NCBI RefSeq assembly: GCF_016863395.1
Contig: NZ_BOOU01000074.1
Coordinates: 1 to 64,000 of the forward strand
Direction of reading: 5' to 3'
Length of the DNA: 64,000 nt
Source: Sphaerisporangium rufum
GTDB taxonomy: Bacteria; Actinomycetota; Actinomycetes; Streptosporangiales; Streptosporangiaceae
Below are positions 16,440 to 24,941 of this stretch, piece after piece; position 1 is the stretch's first letter; every line of letters starts with the position of its first letter. A program made the translations under genes and the position numbers. The notes beneath the pieces were generated by a model. It saw nothing but the letters and a program-made list of their open reading frames with translations. It made no database searches and had not been told where the DNA came from.

Positions 16440-17393
16440 TCACAGCACCTCGGTGACGTAGCGGCGCAGCATGGTGCCGATCACCTGGTCGGGATCGGCG
16501 GCCCACACGTCGGCGTTGAAGATCTCCACCTCGATGTCGCCGCGATAGCCGGCCGCGTCCACCGCGGCGCGCACCGGCCGGAAGTCGATGACGCCGTCGC
16601 CCAGCATGCCGCGGCCGAGCAGCAGGTCGGCCGGCAGCGGCACCAGGAAGTCGCAGACCTGGAAGGCCGCGATGCGCTCGCCGGCCCGTGCGATCAGCTC
16701 GGGCAGTGCGGGATCCCACCACAGGTGGAAGGTGTCCACCACCACGCCCACCGTCGCGGCCGGCCAGCGGGAGGCCAGATCCAGCGCCTGGCCGAGAGTG
16801 GACAGCACGGCCCGGTCGGCGCAGTACATCGGGTGCAGCGGCTCCAGCGCCAGCCGCACGCCCGCCGCCCGCGCGTACGGCGCCAGCTCGGCGAGCGCGT
16901 CGCTCACCCTGGCCCGGGCGCCGGGCAGGTCGCGCGAGCCGTCCGGCAGGCCGCCGACGACCAGTACCAGGCAGCCGGCCGCCAGGGCGGCCGCCTCGTC
17001 GATCGCCCGCCGGTTGTCGTCCAGCGCGGCGGCGGCCTCCGCCGGGCCGGCGGCGGTCAGGAATCCGCCCCGGCACAGCGAGGACACCCGCAGGCCGGCC
17101 GCGCGGACGAGTTCGGCGCTGCGTGCCAGGCCCTGCTCGGCCACCTGCTGACGCCACAGCCCGATCGCCGGGATGCCGAACCGGGCGCACGCGTCCACCG
17201 CCTCGGCGACCCCGAGCCGGCGGGTGGTCCACTGGTTCAGCGACAGCCGGGCCAGCCGCGGGTCGCCCGGCGGCGGAGTCGGCACGGCCGCCGGGCGCCC
17301 GCTCGGCACGTCCACCACGCCATCCGCCCGGCCGTCCGCCGCCCCGTCCATCGGCCCGGCCATCGGGCCGGCCGCCGGGTCAGGGGCGCTCAT
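16440..17393 (-). CDS. sugar phosphate isomerase/epimerase (xylose-isomerase-like TIM barrel)
   Basis: A 317-residue protein with an unusual low-complexity N-terminus (about 40 residues rich in Gly, Ala, Asp and Pro), then a TIM-barrel domain of the AP endonuclease 2/xylose isomerase-like family. Metal- and substrate-binding features include LALEPLHPMY, VVVDTFHLWWDP, FQVCDFLVPLP and DIEVEIFN, which carry the usual Glu, Asp-x-x-His, and late Glu residues. ATGA overlap with the upstream DUF993 gene shows coupled translation. With its neighbours it likely forms a catabolic route for a sugar or cyclitol in which this enzyme isomerises an intermediate; the substrate is unknown. Confidence 0.85.
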   Translation of the reverse strand: MSAPDPAAGPMAGPMDGAADGRADGVVDVPSGRPAAVPTPPPGDPRLARLSLNQWTTRRLGVAEAVDACARFGIPAIGLWRQQVAEQGLARSAELVRAAGLRVSSLCRGGFLTAAGPAEAAAALDDNRRAIDEAAALAAGCLVLVVGGLPDGSRDLPGARARVSDALAELAPYARAAGVRLALEPLHPMYCADRAVLSTLGQALDLASRWPAATVGVVVDTFHLWWDPALPELIARAGERIAAFQVCDFLVPLPADLLLGRGMLGDGVIDFRPVRAAVDAAGYRGDIEVEIFNADVWAADPDQVIGTMLRRYVTEVL

Positions 17394-18538
17394 CCGGCGA
17401 TCCCGTGCGTCGCGAGCAGTGCGCGCATCCGGGACTCGGCCAGTTCGGGGTCGGGCAACAGCCCGGCCCGGTCGGCCAGCCGGAACACCTCGGCCAGGTG
17501 CGGCAGGGACCGGGCGGACTGCGCCCCGGCGACCATGCAGAACGCGTCCTGGTGGCCGGCCAGCCAGGCGAGGAACACGATGCCGGTCTTGTAGTGGAAG
17601 GTCGGCGCCTCGAAGATCTTGCGGGCCAGCGGCACGGTCGGCGCGAGGATCTCCTGGTAGCGGGCGGGGTCGCCGACGTCCAGCGCGGCCAGCGCCGCGG
17701 CGGCGGCCGGGGCGATCGGGTCGAAGACGCCGAGCAGCGCGTCGCTGCCGGACTCGATGAGCGGCACGTAGTTGAAGTCGTCCCCGGTGTACAGCCGCAC
17801 GCCGTCCGGCAGGGCCGCGCGCAGCGCCACCTCGTGCTCGGCGTCCAGCAGCGACACCTTCACCCCGTCGACGCGGCCGGGATGGTCGTGGATCAGCGCG
17901 AGCAGCGACTCGGTGGCCGCGCCGACCTCGGGCGAGCCCCAGTAGCCGGCCAGCGCCGGGTCGAACATCTCCCCCAGCCAGTGCAGGATGACCGGCCGGT
18001 CCACCCCGGCCAGCAGCTTTCCGTAGACGGCGCGGTAGTCCTGCGGGCCGGCGGCGATCGCGGCGAGCTGCCGGCTGGCCATCAGGATCACCCGGGCCCC
18101 GGCGGCCTGGACGGCCTCGACCTGCTCGGCGTAGGCGGCGAGCACCTCGGCCCGGGTGGCGGCGCCCGGCGCGTGATCGGTGCCGGCACCGCAGGCGACC
18201 AGGTCGGCCGGGTCGCCGAAGTCGGCCGCCGCGGCGGCGCTGCGGCGGATCAGCTCGCGGGTGGCCGGCCAGTCCAGGCCCATGTTGCGCTGGGCGGTGT
18301 CCATGGCGTCGGCGACCCGCAGGCCGAGCGACCACAGATGGCGGCGGAAGGCGATGGTGGCCGGCCAGTCGACCGCGGCCGGCGCGCCGGGGGCGTTGCC
18401 GCCGAGCGGGTCGGCCACCACGTGCGCCGCGGCGTAGGCCACCCGGGCGCGCGGCGGCCCGGACGGGCGGGGCCAGGCGCCGGGCCGGCCGGTCCGGTAC
18501 GGCTCCAGGGTCCCCTCGGCAGTGGGCAGCGTGATCAT
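17390..18538 (-). CDS. dihydrodipicolinate synthase-related aldolase (DUF993 family)
   Basis: A 382-residue TIM-barrel protein of the DUF993/DHDPS-like group often found in sugar or inositol-like catabolic operons. Visible family patterns are VADPLGGNAPGAPAAVDWPAT near the N-terminus, RDNMGLDW-type sequence (here QRNMGLDWPAT), VKVSLLDAEHEVALR, which probably supplies the Schiff-base lysine, and LYTGDDFNYVPLIESG. The expected activity is aldol cleavage or condensation with a keto acid, unproven for this subfamily. The start at 18538 has GGAGG upstream. It lies 25 bp after the Gfo/Idh/MocA gene and overlaps the isomerase by 4 bp. Confidence 0.82.
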   Translation of the reverse strand: MITLPTAEGTLEPYRTGRPGAWPRPSGPPRARVAYAAAHVVADPLGGNAPGAPAAVDWPATIAFRRHLWSLGLRVADAMDTAQRNMGLDWPATRELIRRSAAAAADFGDPADLVACGAGTDHAPGAATRAEVLAAYAEQVEAVQAAGARVILMASRQLAAIAAGPQDYRAVYGKLLAGVDRPVILHWLGEMFDPALAGYWGSPEVGAATESLLALIHDHPGRVDGVKVSLLDAEHEVALRAALPDGVRLYTGDDFNYVPLIESGSDALLGVFDPIAPAAAAALAALDVGDPARYQEILAPTVPLARKIFEAPTFHYKTGIVFLAWLAGHQDAFCMVAGAQSARSLPHLAEVFRLADRAGLLPDPELAESRMRALLATHGIAG

Positions 18539-18563
18539 CGGCGGGCCTCCGCCGGGACGGCCG

Positions 18564-19715
18564 TCACAGCGTGATCTCCGGCAGCTCGATCCGGCGGCCC
18601 TCGGCCGACGAGCGCAGACCCGCCTCGGCCAGTTGAACGCCGCGCGCCCCGGCCAGGAAGTCGTAGGGGAACGGGGTGCCCGCCACGACGGACCGGACGA
18701 ACATCTCCCACTGGGCCTTGAACCCGTTGTCGAACTCGGCGTTGTCCGGGATCTGGTGCCAGTCGTCCCGGAAGGAGTGGGTGACCGGCAGGTCGGGATT
18801 CCAGACCGGCTTGGGGGTGGCCGCGCGGTGCTGGACCCGGCAGCCGCGCAACCCGGCCACCGCGCTGCCGTGCGTGCCGTCGACCTGGAACTCCACCAGT
18901 TCCTCCCGGTCCACCCGGACGCACCAGGAGGAGTTGATCTGGGCGATGGCGCCGCCCGCCAGCTCGAAGATGCCGTAGGCGGCGTCGTCGGCCGTCGCCG
19001 GATAGGTGTGGCCGGCCTCGTCCACCCGCTCGGGGATGTGGGTGACCGCCCGGGCGGTGACCGCCTCCACCCGGCCGAACAGGTTCTCCAAAACGTAGGA
19101 CCAGTGGCAGAACATGTCCAGGGTGATGCCGCCGCCGTCCTCGGCGCGGTAGTTCCACGAGGGCCGCTGCGCGTCCTGCCAGTCGCCCTCGAACACCCAG
19201 TAGCCGAACTCGCCGCGCACCGACAGGACCCGGCCGAAGAAGCCGCCGTCCAGCAGCCGGCGCAGCTTCAGCAGGCCGGGCAGGAAGAGCTTGTCCTGCA
19301 CGACCCCGGCCCGCACCCCGGCCCGGGCGGCCAGGCGGGCCAGCGCGACGGCCTCGTCCAGCGTCCCGGCCAGCGGCTTCTCGGTGTAGACGTGCTTACC
19401 GGCCTCGATGGCGGCGGTGATGGCGCCGACCCGCGCCGAGGTCACCTGGGCGTCGAAGTAGATGGTGTTGTCCGGGTCGCGCAGCGCGCCGGACAGGTCG
19501 GTGGTCCACCTCTCCAGCCCGTACCGCTCGCACAGCTCGCGCAGCCGGGCTTCGTTGCGGCCGGCGAGCACCGGTTCCAGCAGCACCCGCTCCCCGCCGG
19601 CCACCGGAACACCGCCCTGCTCGTTGATGGCCAGCACCGAGCGGACCAGGTGCTGGCGGTGGCCCATCCGGCCGGTGACACCGTTCATCACGACGCCCAG
19701 GGTTCGGCTCTTCAT
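18564..19715 (-). CDS. Gfo/Idh/MocA family NAD(P)-dependent oxidoreductase
   Basis: A 383-residue dehydrogenase. It has an N-terminal Rossmann fold (about residues 5-145) with a modified nucleotide loop NGVTGRMGHRQHLVR and the conserved IEAGKHVYTEKPLAGTLDEAV stretch containing the EKP catalytic lysine. The C-terminal alpha/beta domain includes GGGITLDMFCHW, where His is the usual catalytic partner. It probably oxidises a sugar or polyol as the first step, feeding the aldolase-like and isomerase genes behind it. The ATG has a GAAGGAG site. A LacI-type palindrome lies 45 bp upstream, so the operon is likely induced by its substrate. Confidence 0.9.
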   Translation of the reverse strand: MKSRTLGVVMNGVTGRMGHRQHLVRSVLAINEQGGVPVAGGERVLLEPVLAGRNEARLRELCERYGLERWTTDLSGALRDPDNTIYFDAQVTSARVGAITAAIEAGKHVYTEKPLAGTLDEAVALARLAARAGVRAGVVQDKLFLPGLLKLRRLLDGGFFGRVLSVRGEFGYWVFEGDWQDAQRPSWNYRAEDGGGITLDMFCHWSYVLENLFGRVEAVTARAVTHIPERVDEAGHTYPATADDAAYGIFELAGGAIAQINSSWCVRVDREELVEFQVDGTHGSAVAGLRGCRVQHRAATPKPVWNPDLPVTHSFRDDWHQIPDNAEFDNGFKAQWEMFVRSVVAGTPFPYDFLAGARGVQLAEAGLRSSAEGRRIELPEITL

Positions 19716-19759
19716 CGGGCTCCTTCGCCGGGAGACGCCCCGGAGGTCGGGCGGCCGCT

Positions 19760-19776
19760 TGGGAAAGCGCTTTCCA
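19760..19776. promoter_or_regulatory. LacI-family operator upstream of the catabolic operon
   Basis: TGGGAAAGCGCTTTCCA contains the perfect 14-bp palindrome GGAAAGCGCTTTCC (19762-19775) with the central CG typical of LacI/GalR-family operators. It sits 45 bp upstream of the Gfo/Idh/MocA start. No LacI-type gene is encoded in the window, so the repressor must be elsewhere. Confidence 0.8.
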
Positions 19777-19853
19777 GGCGTACCTTAGGTTCGGCCCGCG
19801 CTGCCGGTCAATAGGACGGCCGCGCGGCCCGGCGGGCCCGCGGCCGTCTCGAT

Positions 19854-19881
19854 TTGCGCGTGCGGAGATCAGCGGTATCGT
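19854..19881 (+). promoter_or_regulatory. putative promoter of tRNA-fMet
   Basis: A -35-like TTGCGC (19854-19859) and -10-like TATCGT (19876-19881) are separated by 16 bp. The -10 ends 11 bp before the first tRNA base. Spacing fits a vegetative sigma promoter; the call is by consensus only. Confidence 0.5.
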
Positions 19882-19892
19882 TGAGGTGTCGA

Positions 19893-19969
19893 CGCGGGGT
19901 GGAGCAGTTCGGTAGCTCGCTGGGCTCATAACCCAGAGGCCGCAGGTTCAAATCCTGCCCCCGCTACCA
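19893..19969 (+). tRNA. initiator tRNA-fMet (anticodon CAT)
   Basis: This is a 77-base cloverleaf with the CAT anticodon at 19927-19929. It carries initiator hallmarks: no Watson-Crick pair at the end of the acceptor stem (C1 opposite U72) and three consecutive G-C pairs in the anticodon stem (TGGGCT-CAT-AACCCA). The T-arm GGTTCAAATCC is standard and the CCA end is encoded. It is directly followed by an insertion-sequence end. Confidence 0.97.
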
Positions 19970-19990
19970 TGTGATGTCTCGAGACATCGG

Positions 19991-20030
19991 AAACCCTCGA
20001 ACCTACGGGTTCGGGGGTTTCTTGTTTTCA
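19991..20030 (+). terminator. Rho-independent terminator after tRNA-fMet
   Basis: The arms AAACCCTCGAACC (19991-20003) and GGTTCGGGGGTTT (20008-20020) pair over 13 bp with one G-T wobble and a 4-base loop, then CTTGTTTT. It lies 21 bp after the tRNA and inside the insertion-sequence remnant, so an IS-derived hairpin probably now ends tRNA transcription. Confidence 0.75.
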
Positions 20031-20122
20031 GGGTTTGCCTGGGGCTGGTGGTCGCGGGTGGGGTCGATGGTGAGTTCGCGGAGGAGTTCGCCGGTGATGG
20101 CGTGGACGATGCGGACGTGCAC
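20004..20122 (-). pseudogene. 3' fragment of an IS481 family transposase
   Basis: Read on the minus strand, a frame encodes VHVRIVHAITGELLRELTID and then PTRDHQPQANPENKKPPNP before a TAG stop at 20004. This matches the characteristic C-terminal tail of IS481 transposases (HVRxVxAxTGELLRELTxDPxRDxQ, from family knowledge). Everything upstream, including the DDE catalytic core, is gone; about 40 codons remain. Confidence 0.75.
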
Positions 20123-20192
20123 CCCACCGGGCGCTTGCGGGATATACGCTGAAGGAAATCACGCCATTCGCCTAGCTGAGGCACATAAGAAT

Positions 20193-20221
20193 GAAGGGCC
20201 ACGGTCATCCCGTGGCCCTTC
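20193..20221 (-). terminator. Rho-independent terminator of the LamG protein gene
   Basis: GAAGGGCCACGG (20193-20204) and its complement CCGTGGCCCTTC (20210-20221) form a perfect 12-bp stem with a 5-base loop. On the minus strand it is followed by a T-richer run (TTCATTCTT side). It starts 5 bp after the stop codon of the LamG gene. Confidence 0.85.
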
Positions 20222-20226
20222 GCAGA

Positions 20227-21933
20227 TCAGATGACCGCTTCGTTCATGTCCGCTCTGATCTGCGCGGCGGTGAGAGCGGTCGAGTAGATGCGCACGTCGT
20301 CCAGCGAGCAGGCCATGAACTCTTCCGGGGTGATGTTCTCCTCCCCCAGGTACAGCGGTCCGGGCTGGGCGGCGATGGTGCCCGCCCACTTGCTCTGCGA
20401 CTGCTGGACGCCGTTGTAGTAGAGCCGCAGGACCTGGCCGTCGTAGGTCACCGCGATGTGCGTCCAGACGTGCACCGGGGGCGCGGGAGCATTGGCCTGG
20501 ATCGACCCTAGGTTCACCAGTCTCACCTCCGCCCCCAAGTACGTGCCGCCCCAGGTGCCGATCCGGTAGGTGGAGGTGCGGGTGACGCCGGCCACCTCCT
20601 TATTCAGGAAGTACCGGCTGTAGCCCGTCGGGGGCGCCTGCGGCTTGATCCACATCTCCATGGTGAGGCCGGTGGTCACCCGAAGGCTCGGCGAGTCGGG
20701 GATGGTCACCCGCTTGAACACCTCGGGGAAGAAGAGCCCCTTGCCGTTCTTGCCGTCGGCCCACACCGCCCCCCGGACGAGGCCGTCATTGTTCCTGGTG
20801 GAGGAGTCGTCGACCGACACCCCCGTCCCCTCGTTCAGCCCGTACGCGGCGACGAGCGCCGTCAGCGGCCGGGTCACGGGCCCCACCGCCGCCGGCGCCT
20901 CGCCCGACAGCGGACCGTGCTGCCGCATGAAGTCGACCGCTCGGACCCGGTAGTAGTACATCCCCGGCGGCTCCAGGTTGAGATCGGCGTAACCGGGGGT
21001 GGCGACGGTGGCGACGAGCGTGTCCGCCGACGGCTCGAACCCCGATGTGGTCGACCGGTGGACCTGGTAGCCCGTCACGCCCAGATCGTCCGTCGCCGGC
21101 CCCCAGGACAGCCGCGCCTCGCCGGGCCCGCCGATGGCGGTGAGCGGTCCGGTGGCCGACGGCGGCGCGTCGACGACATCGTTGACCCGGGTGGCCATGT
21201 CGGCGCGGATCCGCTCCTCGGACAGCGCGGCGTCGTACAGGCGGACCTCGTCGACCAACCCCTGGAAGCTCGGGTTCCCACCGGATAAGGGATACCCTGC
21301 GACGCTCCAAGGATTGGTGAAGATGGGCAGCTCATTGACCGGCTCGACCGCGTCGATCTGGTTCCCGTTGATGAACAGGCGCATCGAGAACCCATCGTGG
21401 GTCACGGCCAGATGGCTCCAGACATTCCGCGGAAGCGGCGGGCCGGCGACCACGTAAGAGGTGTCCGGGGTATAGAAGGAGACGTAGACACTCCCGTCGC
21501 CGCGGACCCGGAGCACGTACTCGTTCCACGCCTCCTCGTCCTCGTCGTCCCGGTTGCTCAGCAAGATGCCAGAGCTCCGGACATCCGCGGGCCGCACCCA
21601 CGCCTCGAAGGTCATGCCGCCGGACAGGCGCGACGACACGGAGGCGGGGAGCAGCAGTCGTCCTTGGCCACCGCTGAAGGAGAGAGCCTTGCCGTACCTG
21701 CCGTCCGGCGACCAGGTGGCCGACTCCAGGGTTCCATGAGCGCCACCGCCCGCGGAGTCCAGCACGGTGGTCCCCTGGCCCTCCTCCATGCCGTAGGCCA
21801 GGACCGGGACGGATTCGCTCGGCTCGTCGGCGGAGGCGGTCGCGGCGAACCCCGTCACGGGCGGCGCGAGCGCGAAGATCATGGAGAGTGTGAATAACAG
21901 ACGCCGAAGGCGACCGTGACCCCGTGCGATCAT
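20227..21933 (-). CDS. secreted LamG-FN3-LamG protein
   Basis: A 568-residue exported protein: a signal peptide of about 37 residues (MIARGHGRLRRLLFTLSMIF start, cut near ASADEP), a LamG/concanavalin-like domain (about 45-245, with MTFEAWVRPADVRSSGIL and WSHLAVTHDGFSMRLFINGN), a fibronectin III module (about 265-350, SWGPATDDLGVTGYQVHRS), then a second LamG domain (about 360-565, LTMEMWIKPQAPPTGYSR and WTHIAVTYDGQVLRLYYNG). No enzyme domain is present; a role in binding extracellular polysaccharide or other polymers is inferred. ATG 21933 is chosen because it starts a proper signal peptide; the frame is open further upstream. A strong terminator follows. Confidence 0.88.
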   Translation of the reverse strand: MIARGHGRLRRLLFTLSMIFALAPPVTGFAATASADEPSESVPVLAYGMEEGQGTTVLDSAGGGAHGTLESATWSPDGRYGKALSFSGGQGRLLLPASVSSRLSGGMTFEAWVRPADVRSSGILLSNRDDEDEEAWNEYVLRVRGDGSVYVSFYTPDTSYVVAGPPLPRNVWSHLAVTHDGFSMRLFINGNQIDAVEPVNELPIFTNPWSVAGYPLSGGNPSFQGLVDEVRLYDAALSEERIRADMATRVNDVVDAPPSATGPLTAIGGPGEARLSWGPATDDLGVTGYQVHRSTTSGFEPSADTLVATVATPGYADLNLEPPGMYYYRVRAVDFMRQHGPLSGEAPAAVGPVTRPLTALVAAYGLNEGTGVSVDDSSTRNNDGLVRGAVWADGKNGKGLFFPEVFKRVTIPDSPSLRVTTGLTMEMWIKPQAPPTGYSRYFLNKEVAGVTRTSTYRIGTWGGTYLGAEVRLVNLGSIQANAPAPPVHVWTHIAVTYDGQVLRLYYNGVQQSQSKWAGTIAAQPGPLYLGEENITPEEFMACSLDDVRIYSTALTAAQIRADMNEAVI

Positions 21934-22140
21934 GCCCGATACCCCTCGTCCGGCCCCGAAACGTCGATGCCCCGATCGTATGTCGCGGGATCTTGACGTG
22001 CGCGATCTCAATCCACCGGCCAGGACGGCTGCGTGCTCGCTCCGCCCGGCGCCGGGACGTCCCGCCCCCCACCAAAGCGGAACAGCTCAGGACACGGTGC
22101 GCCGGTGGTGGGTTCGCAGATGCCAGGCGATGGTGTGCGG

Positions 22141-23079
22141 TCAGCGCGCGGGGTGGGGGCGGCGCGGCGGGACCGGGACGCGGGTGAGGTCCTCGGCGAC
22201 CACCAGGTCGCCGGCGAAGTGCCGGCGGGCCTGCGCGCCGAAGGCGGCCGGGTCCGGATAGCGCTGGGAGAAGTGGGTGAGCACCAGCCGGCCCACCCCG
22301 CACTCGGCCGCCACCCGGCCGGCCTGGCCGGCGGTCAGGTGGCCGAAGTCGCGGGCCAGCCGGACGTCCTCGTCCAGGAAGGTGGACTCGATCACCAGCA
22401 GGTCGGCGCCCTCGGCCAGCGCGAACACCCCGTCGCACAGCCGGGTGTCCATGACGAAGGCGAACCGCTGGCCGCGCCGGGGCACGCTCGCCTCGGCCAG
22501 CGTGACCGCGCGCCCGCCGGCCACGATGGTGCCCGCCCGCAGCAGCTCGCCGACCGCCGGCCCGCGCACCCCGAGGGCCCGCAGCCGGTCGGGGAGCATC
22601 CGCACGCCGTCCGGCTCGACCAGCCGGTAGCCGAAGGCGGGCACCGGGTGGTCCAGCGGCCGGGCCTCGATCCGCCCGAAGTCCCCCTCGGCGATCACGC
22701 CGGGCGCGCGGACCGGCTCCGGGACGAGGGTCGCCGTCTCGTGGAAGGAGCTGGCGTGCCGCAGCCGCCGGAAGTACTCCTCGCCGGACGCCGGGTAGTG
22801 GGCGTGCACCGGGTGCGGCACCCGGTCCAGCGACATCCGCTGGATCACGCCGGGCAGGCCCAGGCAGTGGTCGCCGTGGAAGTGGCTGACCAGGACGCGG
22901 TGGACGTCGGTCGCCGCGACCCCGGCCCGGATCATCTGCCGCTGGGTGCCCTCACCCGGGTCGAAAAGCAGGCCGAGTCCGTCCCAGCGCAGCAGGTAGC
23001 CGTTGTGGTTGCGGGTCCGGGTGGGCGCCTGGCTGCCGGTGCCCAGGACGACGAGCTCGCGCGATGACACCCGCGCCAC
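22141..23079 (-). CDS. rnz: ribonuclease Z (tRNA 3' endonuclease)
   Basis: A 312-residue metallo-beta-lactamase-fold nuclease that trims tRNA precursors at the 3' end. The zinc-binding HxHxDH motif is present in [15 protein letters not shown]. Also visible are [19 protein letters not shown] at the N-terminus, the PxKxG-like exosite region reduced to [13 protein letters not shown], the [11 protein letters not shown] segment with the metal-bridging Asp, [10 protein letters not shown], and the late histidines in LTHFSQRY. The length fits the short RNase Z class. The start is GTG 23079; GTG 23070 is an alternative. It lies 80 bp downstream of the divergent-side GDSL hydrolase gene on the same strand. 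Confidence 0.92.
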   Translation of the reverse strand: MARVSSRELVVLGTGSQAPTRTRNHNGYLLRWDGLGLLFDPGEGTQRQMIRAGVAATDVHRVLVSHFHGDHCLGLPGVIQRMSLDRVPHPVHAHYPASGEEYFRRLRHASSFHETATLVPEPVRAPGVIAEGDFGRIEARPLDHPVPAFGYRLVEPDGVRMLPDRLRALGVRGPAVGELLRAGTIVAGGRAVTLAEASVPRRGQRFAFVMDTRLCDGVFALAEGADLLVIESTFLDEDVRLARDFGHLTAGQAGRVAAECGVGRLVLTHFSQRYPDPAAFGAQARRHFAGDLVVAEDLTRVPVPPRRPHPAR

Positions 23080-23158
23080 GATAGGCCACCGCCCGGTCCC
23101 GCCACCGCACCGGCGCGATCTCCGGGAGGGCGGCGCGGGGAAGGGCCGGCGCGGTCGG

Positions 23159-24283
23159 CTAGAGGTCGAGGGTCGCCAGGTCGACGGCGCCGGCCATGGC
23201 CTCGGCGCCCTTGTCGTTGAGGTGCATGCCGTCGCCGCCGTCCAGGGCGGGGTGGATGCGGTCCGGGTCCTCGGGGTTCTCGACCGCCCGCGCGACGTCG
23301 AAGACCGCGTCGAAGGTACCGGCGGTCCGCAGCCAGTCGTTCACCTCGCGCCGGACGGCCAGCCCCTCCGGCGTGCTGATCCCGGGGTAGGCCGCGCCGC
23401 CGAACGGACCGACGGTGGCGGCGAGGATCTTCAGGCCGGCCTGGCGGGCGCGGCCGGCCAGGGCCTGGAAGCCCTCGATGAGGGCGCCGGCGGTGACCGG
23501 CGGCTCGCCGGTCATGCCCGGCAGGCCGAGGTCGTTGATGCCGAAGTGCACCAGTACGTGGGTCGCCCCGGGGACCGACAGCACATCGCGGTCGAAGCGC
23601 GCCCCCGCGTGCTCGCCGACCCCGTCGCGCAGCAGCCGGTTGCCGGCGATGCCCTGGTTGACGACCCAGCCCCGGGTGAGGCGCCGGTTGAGGAAGTCGA
23701 CCGAGCGGTTGTTCGCCCCGGTCGTGGTGCCGACGCCCTCGAACCACGAGTCGCCGAACGCCACCGCGACGGCGGTGCCTTCGGGAGCGCGCACGTCCAC
23801 GCCGGAGACGAAGAAGCGGCCCTCGACCCGCTCGGCCTCCGGGAGCGCGGCGGCGGCGACCTGGTTCCCGGCGGCCACCTCGGCGGTCTCCATGGCCATG
23901 TGGGAACCGGTGGCCGGGCCGGTCTCCTCGGGGAGGTAGAGGCTGAGGGACAGGTCGGTGCCCGGGGAGACCGGCAGTTCCACCGGGTCGCTCGCGATCT
24001 CCGTGCCGGGCGGGACGGTGACCGCCGCCGCGCCGTCGAAGGTGAGGGCGGCCTGCCCGTGCCCGGTGGCGACCCGCGCCGCGGCCACGGCCAGCGGGGT
24101 GCGGCCGTAGCGGTTGGTCAGGAGCACCCGCAGCAGGTCGCCGCCGCCGGCCAGGTGGAGGGTCTGCCGCACCGTCTGCCCGGCGAACGCGCGTGGTTCG
24201 CTGAAGCGGATCGGCTCGTCGGGGCTGATCACCGCGGTGCGGAAAGCGGCTGTCCAGATCATTGTCGTTCCGTTCCATCGCAT
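23159..24283 (-). CDS. SGNH/GDSL hydrolase family protein
   Basis: A 374-residue two-domain protein. The first about 165 residues form a beta-rich, jelly-roll-like accessory domain. The second is an SGNH hydrolase: block [13 protein letters not shown] has the serine in GDSW rather than GDSL, block II is [10 protein letters not shown], block III is [11 protein letters not shown], and the late Asp-x-x-His reads [12 protein letters not shown]. No signal peptide is seen. Such enzymes hydrolyse esters of lipids, acetyl-sugars or small molecules. Alternative ATG at 24262 has a GGAACGGA site and may be the true start. It is divergent from the HxlR regulator, whose operator lies between them, suggesting control by it. 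Confidence 0.87.
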   Translation of the reverse strand: MRWNGTTMIWTAAFRTAVISPDEPIRFSEPRAFAGQTVRQTLHLAGGGDLLRVLLTNRYGRTPLAVAAARVATGHGQAALTFDGAAAVTVPPGTEIASDPVELPVSPGTDLSLSLYLPEETGPATGSHMAMETAEVAAGNQVAAAALPEAERVEGRFFVSGVDVRAPEGTAVAVAFGDSWFEGVGTTTGANNRSVDFLNRRLTRGWVVNQGIAGNRLLRDGVGEHAGARFDRDVLSVPGATHVLVHFGINDLGLPGMTGEPPVTAGALIEGFQALAGRARQAGLKILAATVGPFGGAAYPGISTPEGLAVRREVNDWLRTAGTFDAVFDVARAVENPEDPDRIHPALDGGDGMHLNDKGAEAMAGAVDLATLDL

Positions 24284-24372
24284 GAGGCATCGTCGCTCCG
24301 GCGGGAGCGGACGGTCGTCCCGCCGGCCGGGCGCGGCTTGTACTCGCCGGGCCCTTGCCCCACTATCGGGGG

Positions 24373-24415
24373 GTAACTCTCCAGTGGGAAGTACGCACTT
24401 CAAGGTGCGTAACTC
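24373..24415. promoter_or_regulatory. operator/promoter region for the HxlR regulator and GDSL gene
   Basis: A perfect dyad TACGCAC (24392-24398), 6 bp, GTGCGTA (24405-24411) lies between the divergent GDSL hydrolase and HxlR genes. It is bracketed by direct repeats GTAACTC at 24373-24379 and 24409-24415. Dyads of this GTACGCAC/GTGCGTAC type are common at HxlR-regulated divergent promoters in actinobacteria (from general knowledge). Binding by the adjacent HxlR protein is inferred. Confidence 0.65.
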
Positions 24416-24442
24416 CCTCCCCTGTCCGGCAAGGAGCGGCCG

Positions 24443-24907
24443 ATGCCCACGACCACCGCGGCCCAGCGGCGCAACCAGGCGAAGGCGGAGTACGACGCGT
24501 TCATCGCGCGGTGCCCGAGCCACCGGCTGCTGGACCGGATCTCCGACAAGTGGGTCGCGCTGATCCTGGCCGCGCTCGGCGGCTCCGGCCCGCTCGGCCC
24601 CGGGGACCACGCCGCCGGTGAACCGCGGCCGATGCGCTACTCGGAGCTGGCCCGCAAGCTGGCCGGGGTCAGCCAGAAGATGCTCACCCAGACACTGCGC
24701 TCGCTGGAACGGGACGGCCTGGTGTCCCGCACCGTGACACCGACCGTGCCGGTCACCGTCACCTACGAGCTCACCGAGCTCGGCCGCTCGCTCCAGCAGG
24801 TGATCCGCGGCCTGAAGGTGTGGGCCGAGGCGCACATGGACGAGGTGGCCGCCCATCGCGAGGAGTACGACTCCCGGCAGGCCGGCGCCCCGGACCGCCG
24901 GCCCTGA
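24443..24907 (+). CDS. HxlR family winged-helix transcriptional regulator
   Basis: A 154-residue DNA-binding protein with the HxlR hallmarks: an N-terminal cysteine-containing CPSHRLLDRISDKWVALIL stretch, then the recognition part MRYSELARKLAGVSQKMLTQTLRSLERDG, and the wing TPTVPVTVTYELTELGRSL. A loop of about 20 residues (GGSGPLGPGDHAAGEPRP) interrupts the usual start of the winged helix, a small peculiarity. HxlR proteins often sense electrophiles or redox state through the cysteine. The ATG has a GCAAGGAG-type site. It probably controls itself and the divergent GDSL hydrolase gene, and possibly the convergent alpha/beta hydrolase. Confidence 0.92.
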   Translation: MPTTTAAQRRNQAKAEYDAFIARCPSHRLLDRISDKWVALILAALGGSGPLGPGDHAAGEPRPMRYSELARKLAGVSQKMLTQTLRSLERDGLVSRTVTPTVPVTVTYELTELGRSLQQVIRGLKVWAEAHMDEVAAHREEYDSRQAGAPDRRP

Positions 24908-24941
24908 GGCGCCGAGCCGGCCCGGCGGCCGGCGCGGCGGA

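Larger units (their letters stand above)
19973..20122 (-). mobile_element. remnant end of an IS481-type insertion sequence
   Basis: The segment begins 3 bp after the tRNA CCA end with a perfect 16-bp palindrome, GATGTCTCGAGACATC (19973-19988), of the type seen at termini of IS481-family elements. It continues into a minus-strand remnant of a transposase C-terminus. The other end and the catalytic part of the transposase are missing, so the element is dead. The right boundary is approximate. Confidence 0.6.

Noticed and set aside
19973-19988. The 16-bp palindrome as an integration (att) site of a tRNA-targeted island
   Set aside because: No duplicated tRNA end or integrase is visible, and the adjoining transposase tail explains the palindrome better as an IS end.
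23159-24856. Long upstream extension of the GDSL hydrolase frame
   Set aside because: It would run antisense through the HxlR gene and its operator; the hydrolase start at 24283 or 24262 is more natural.
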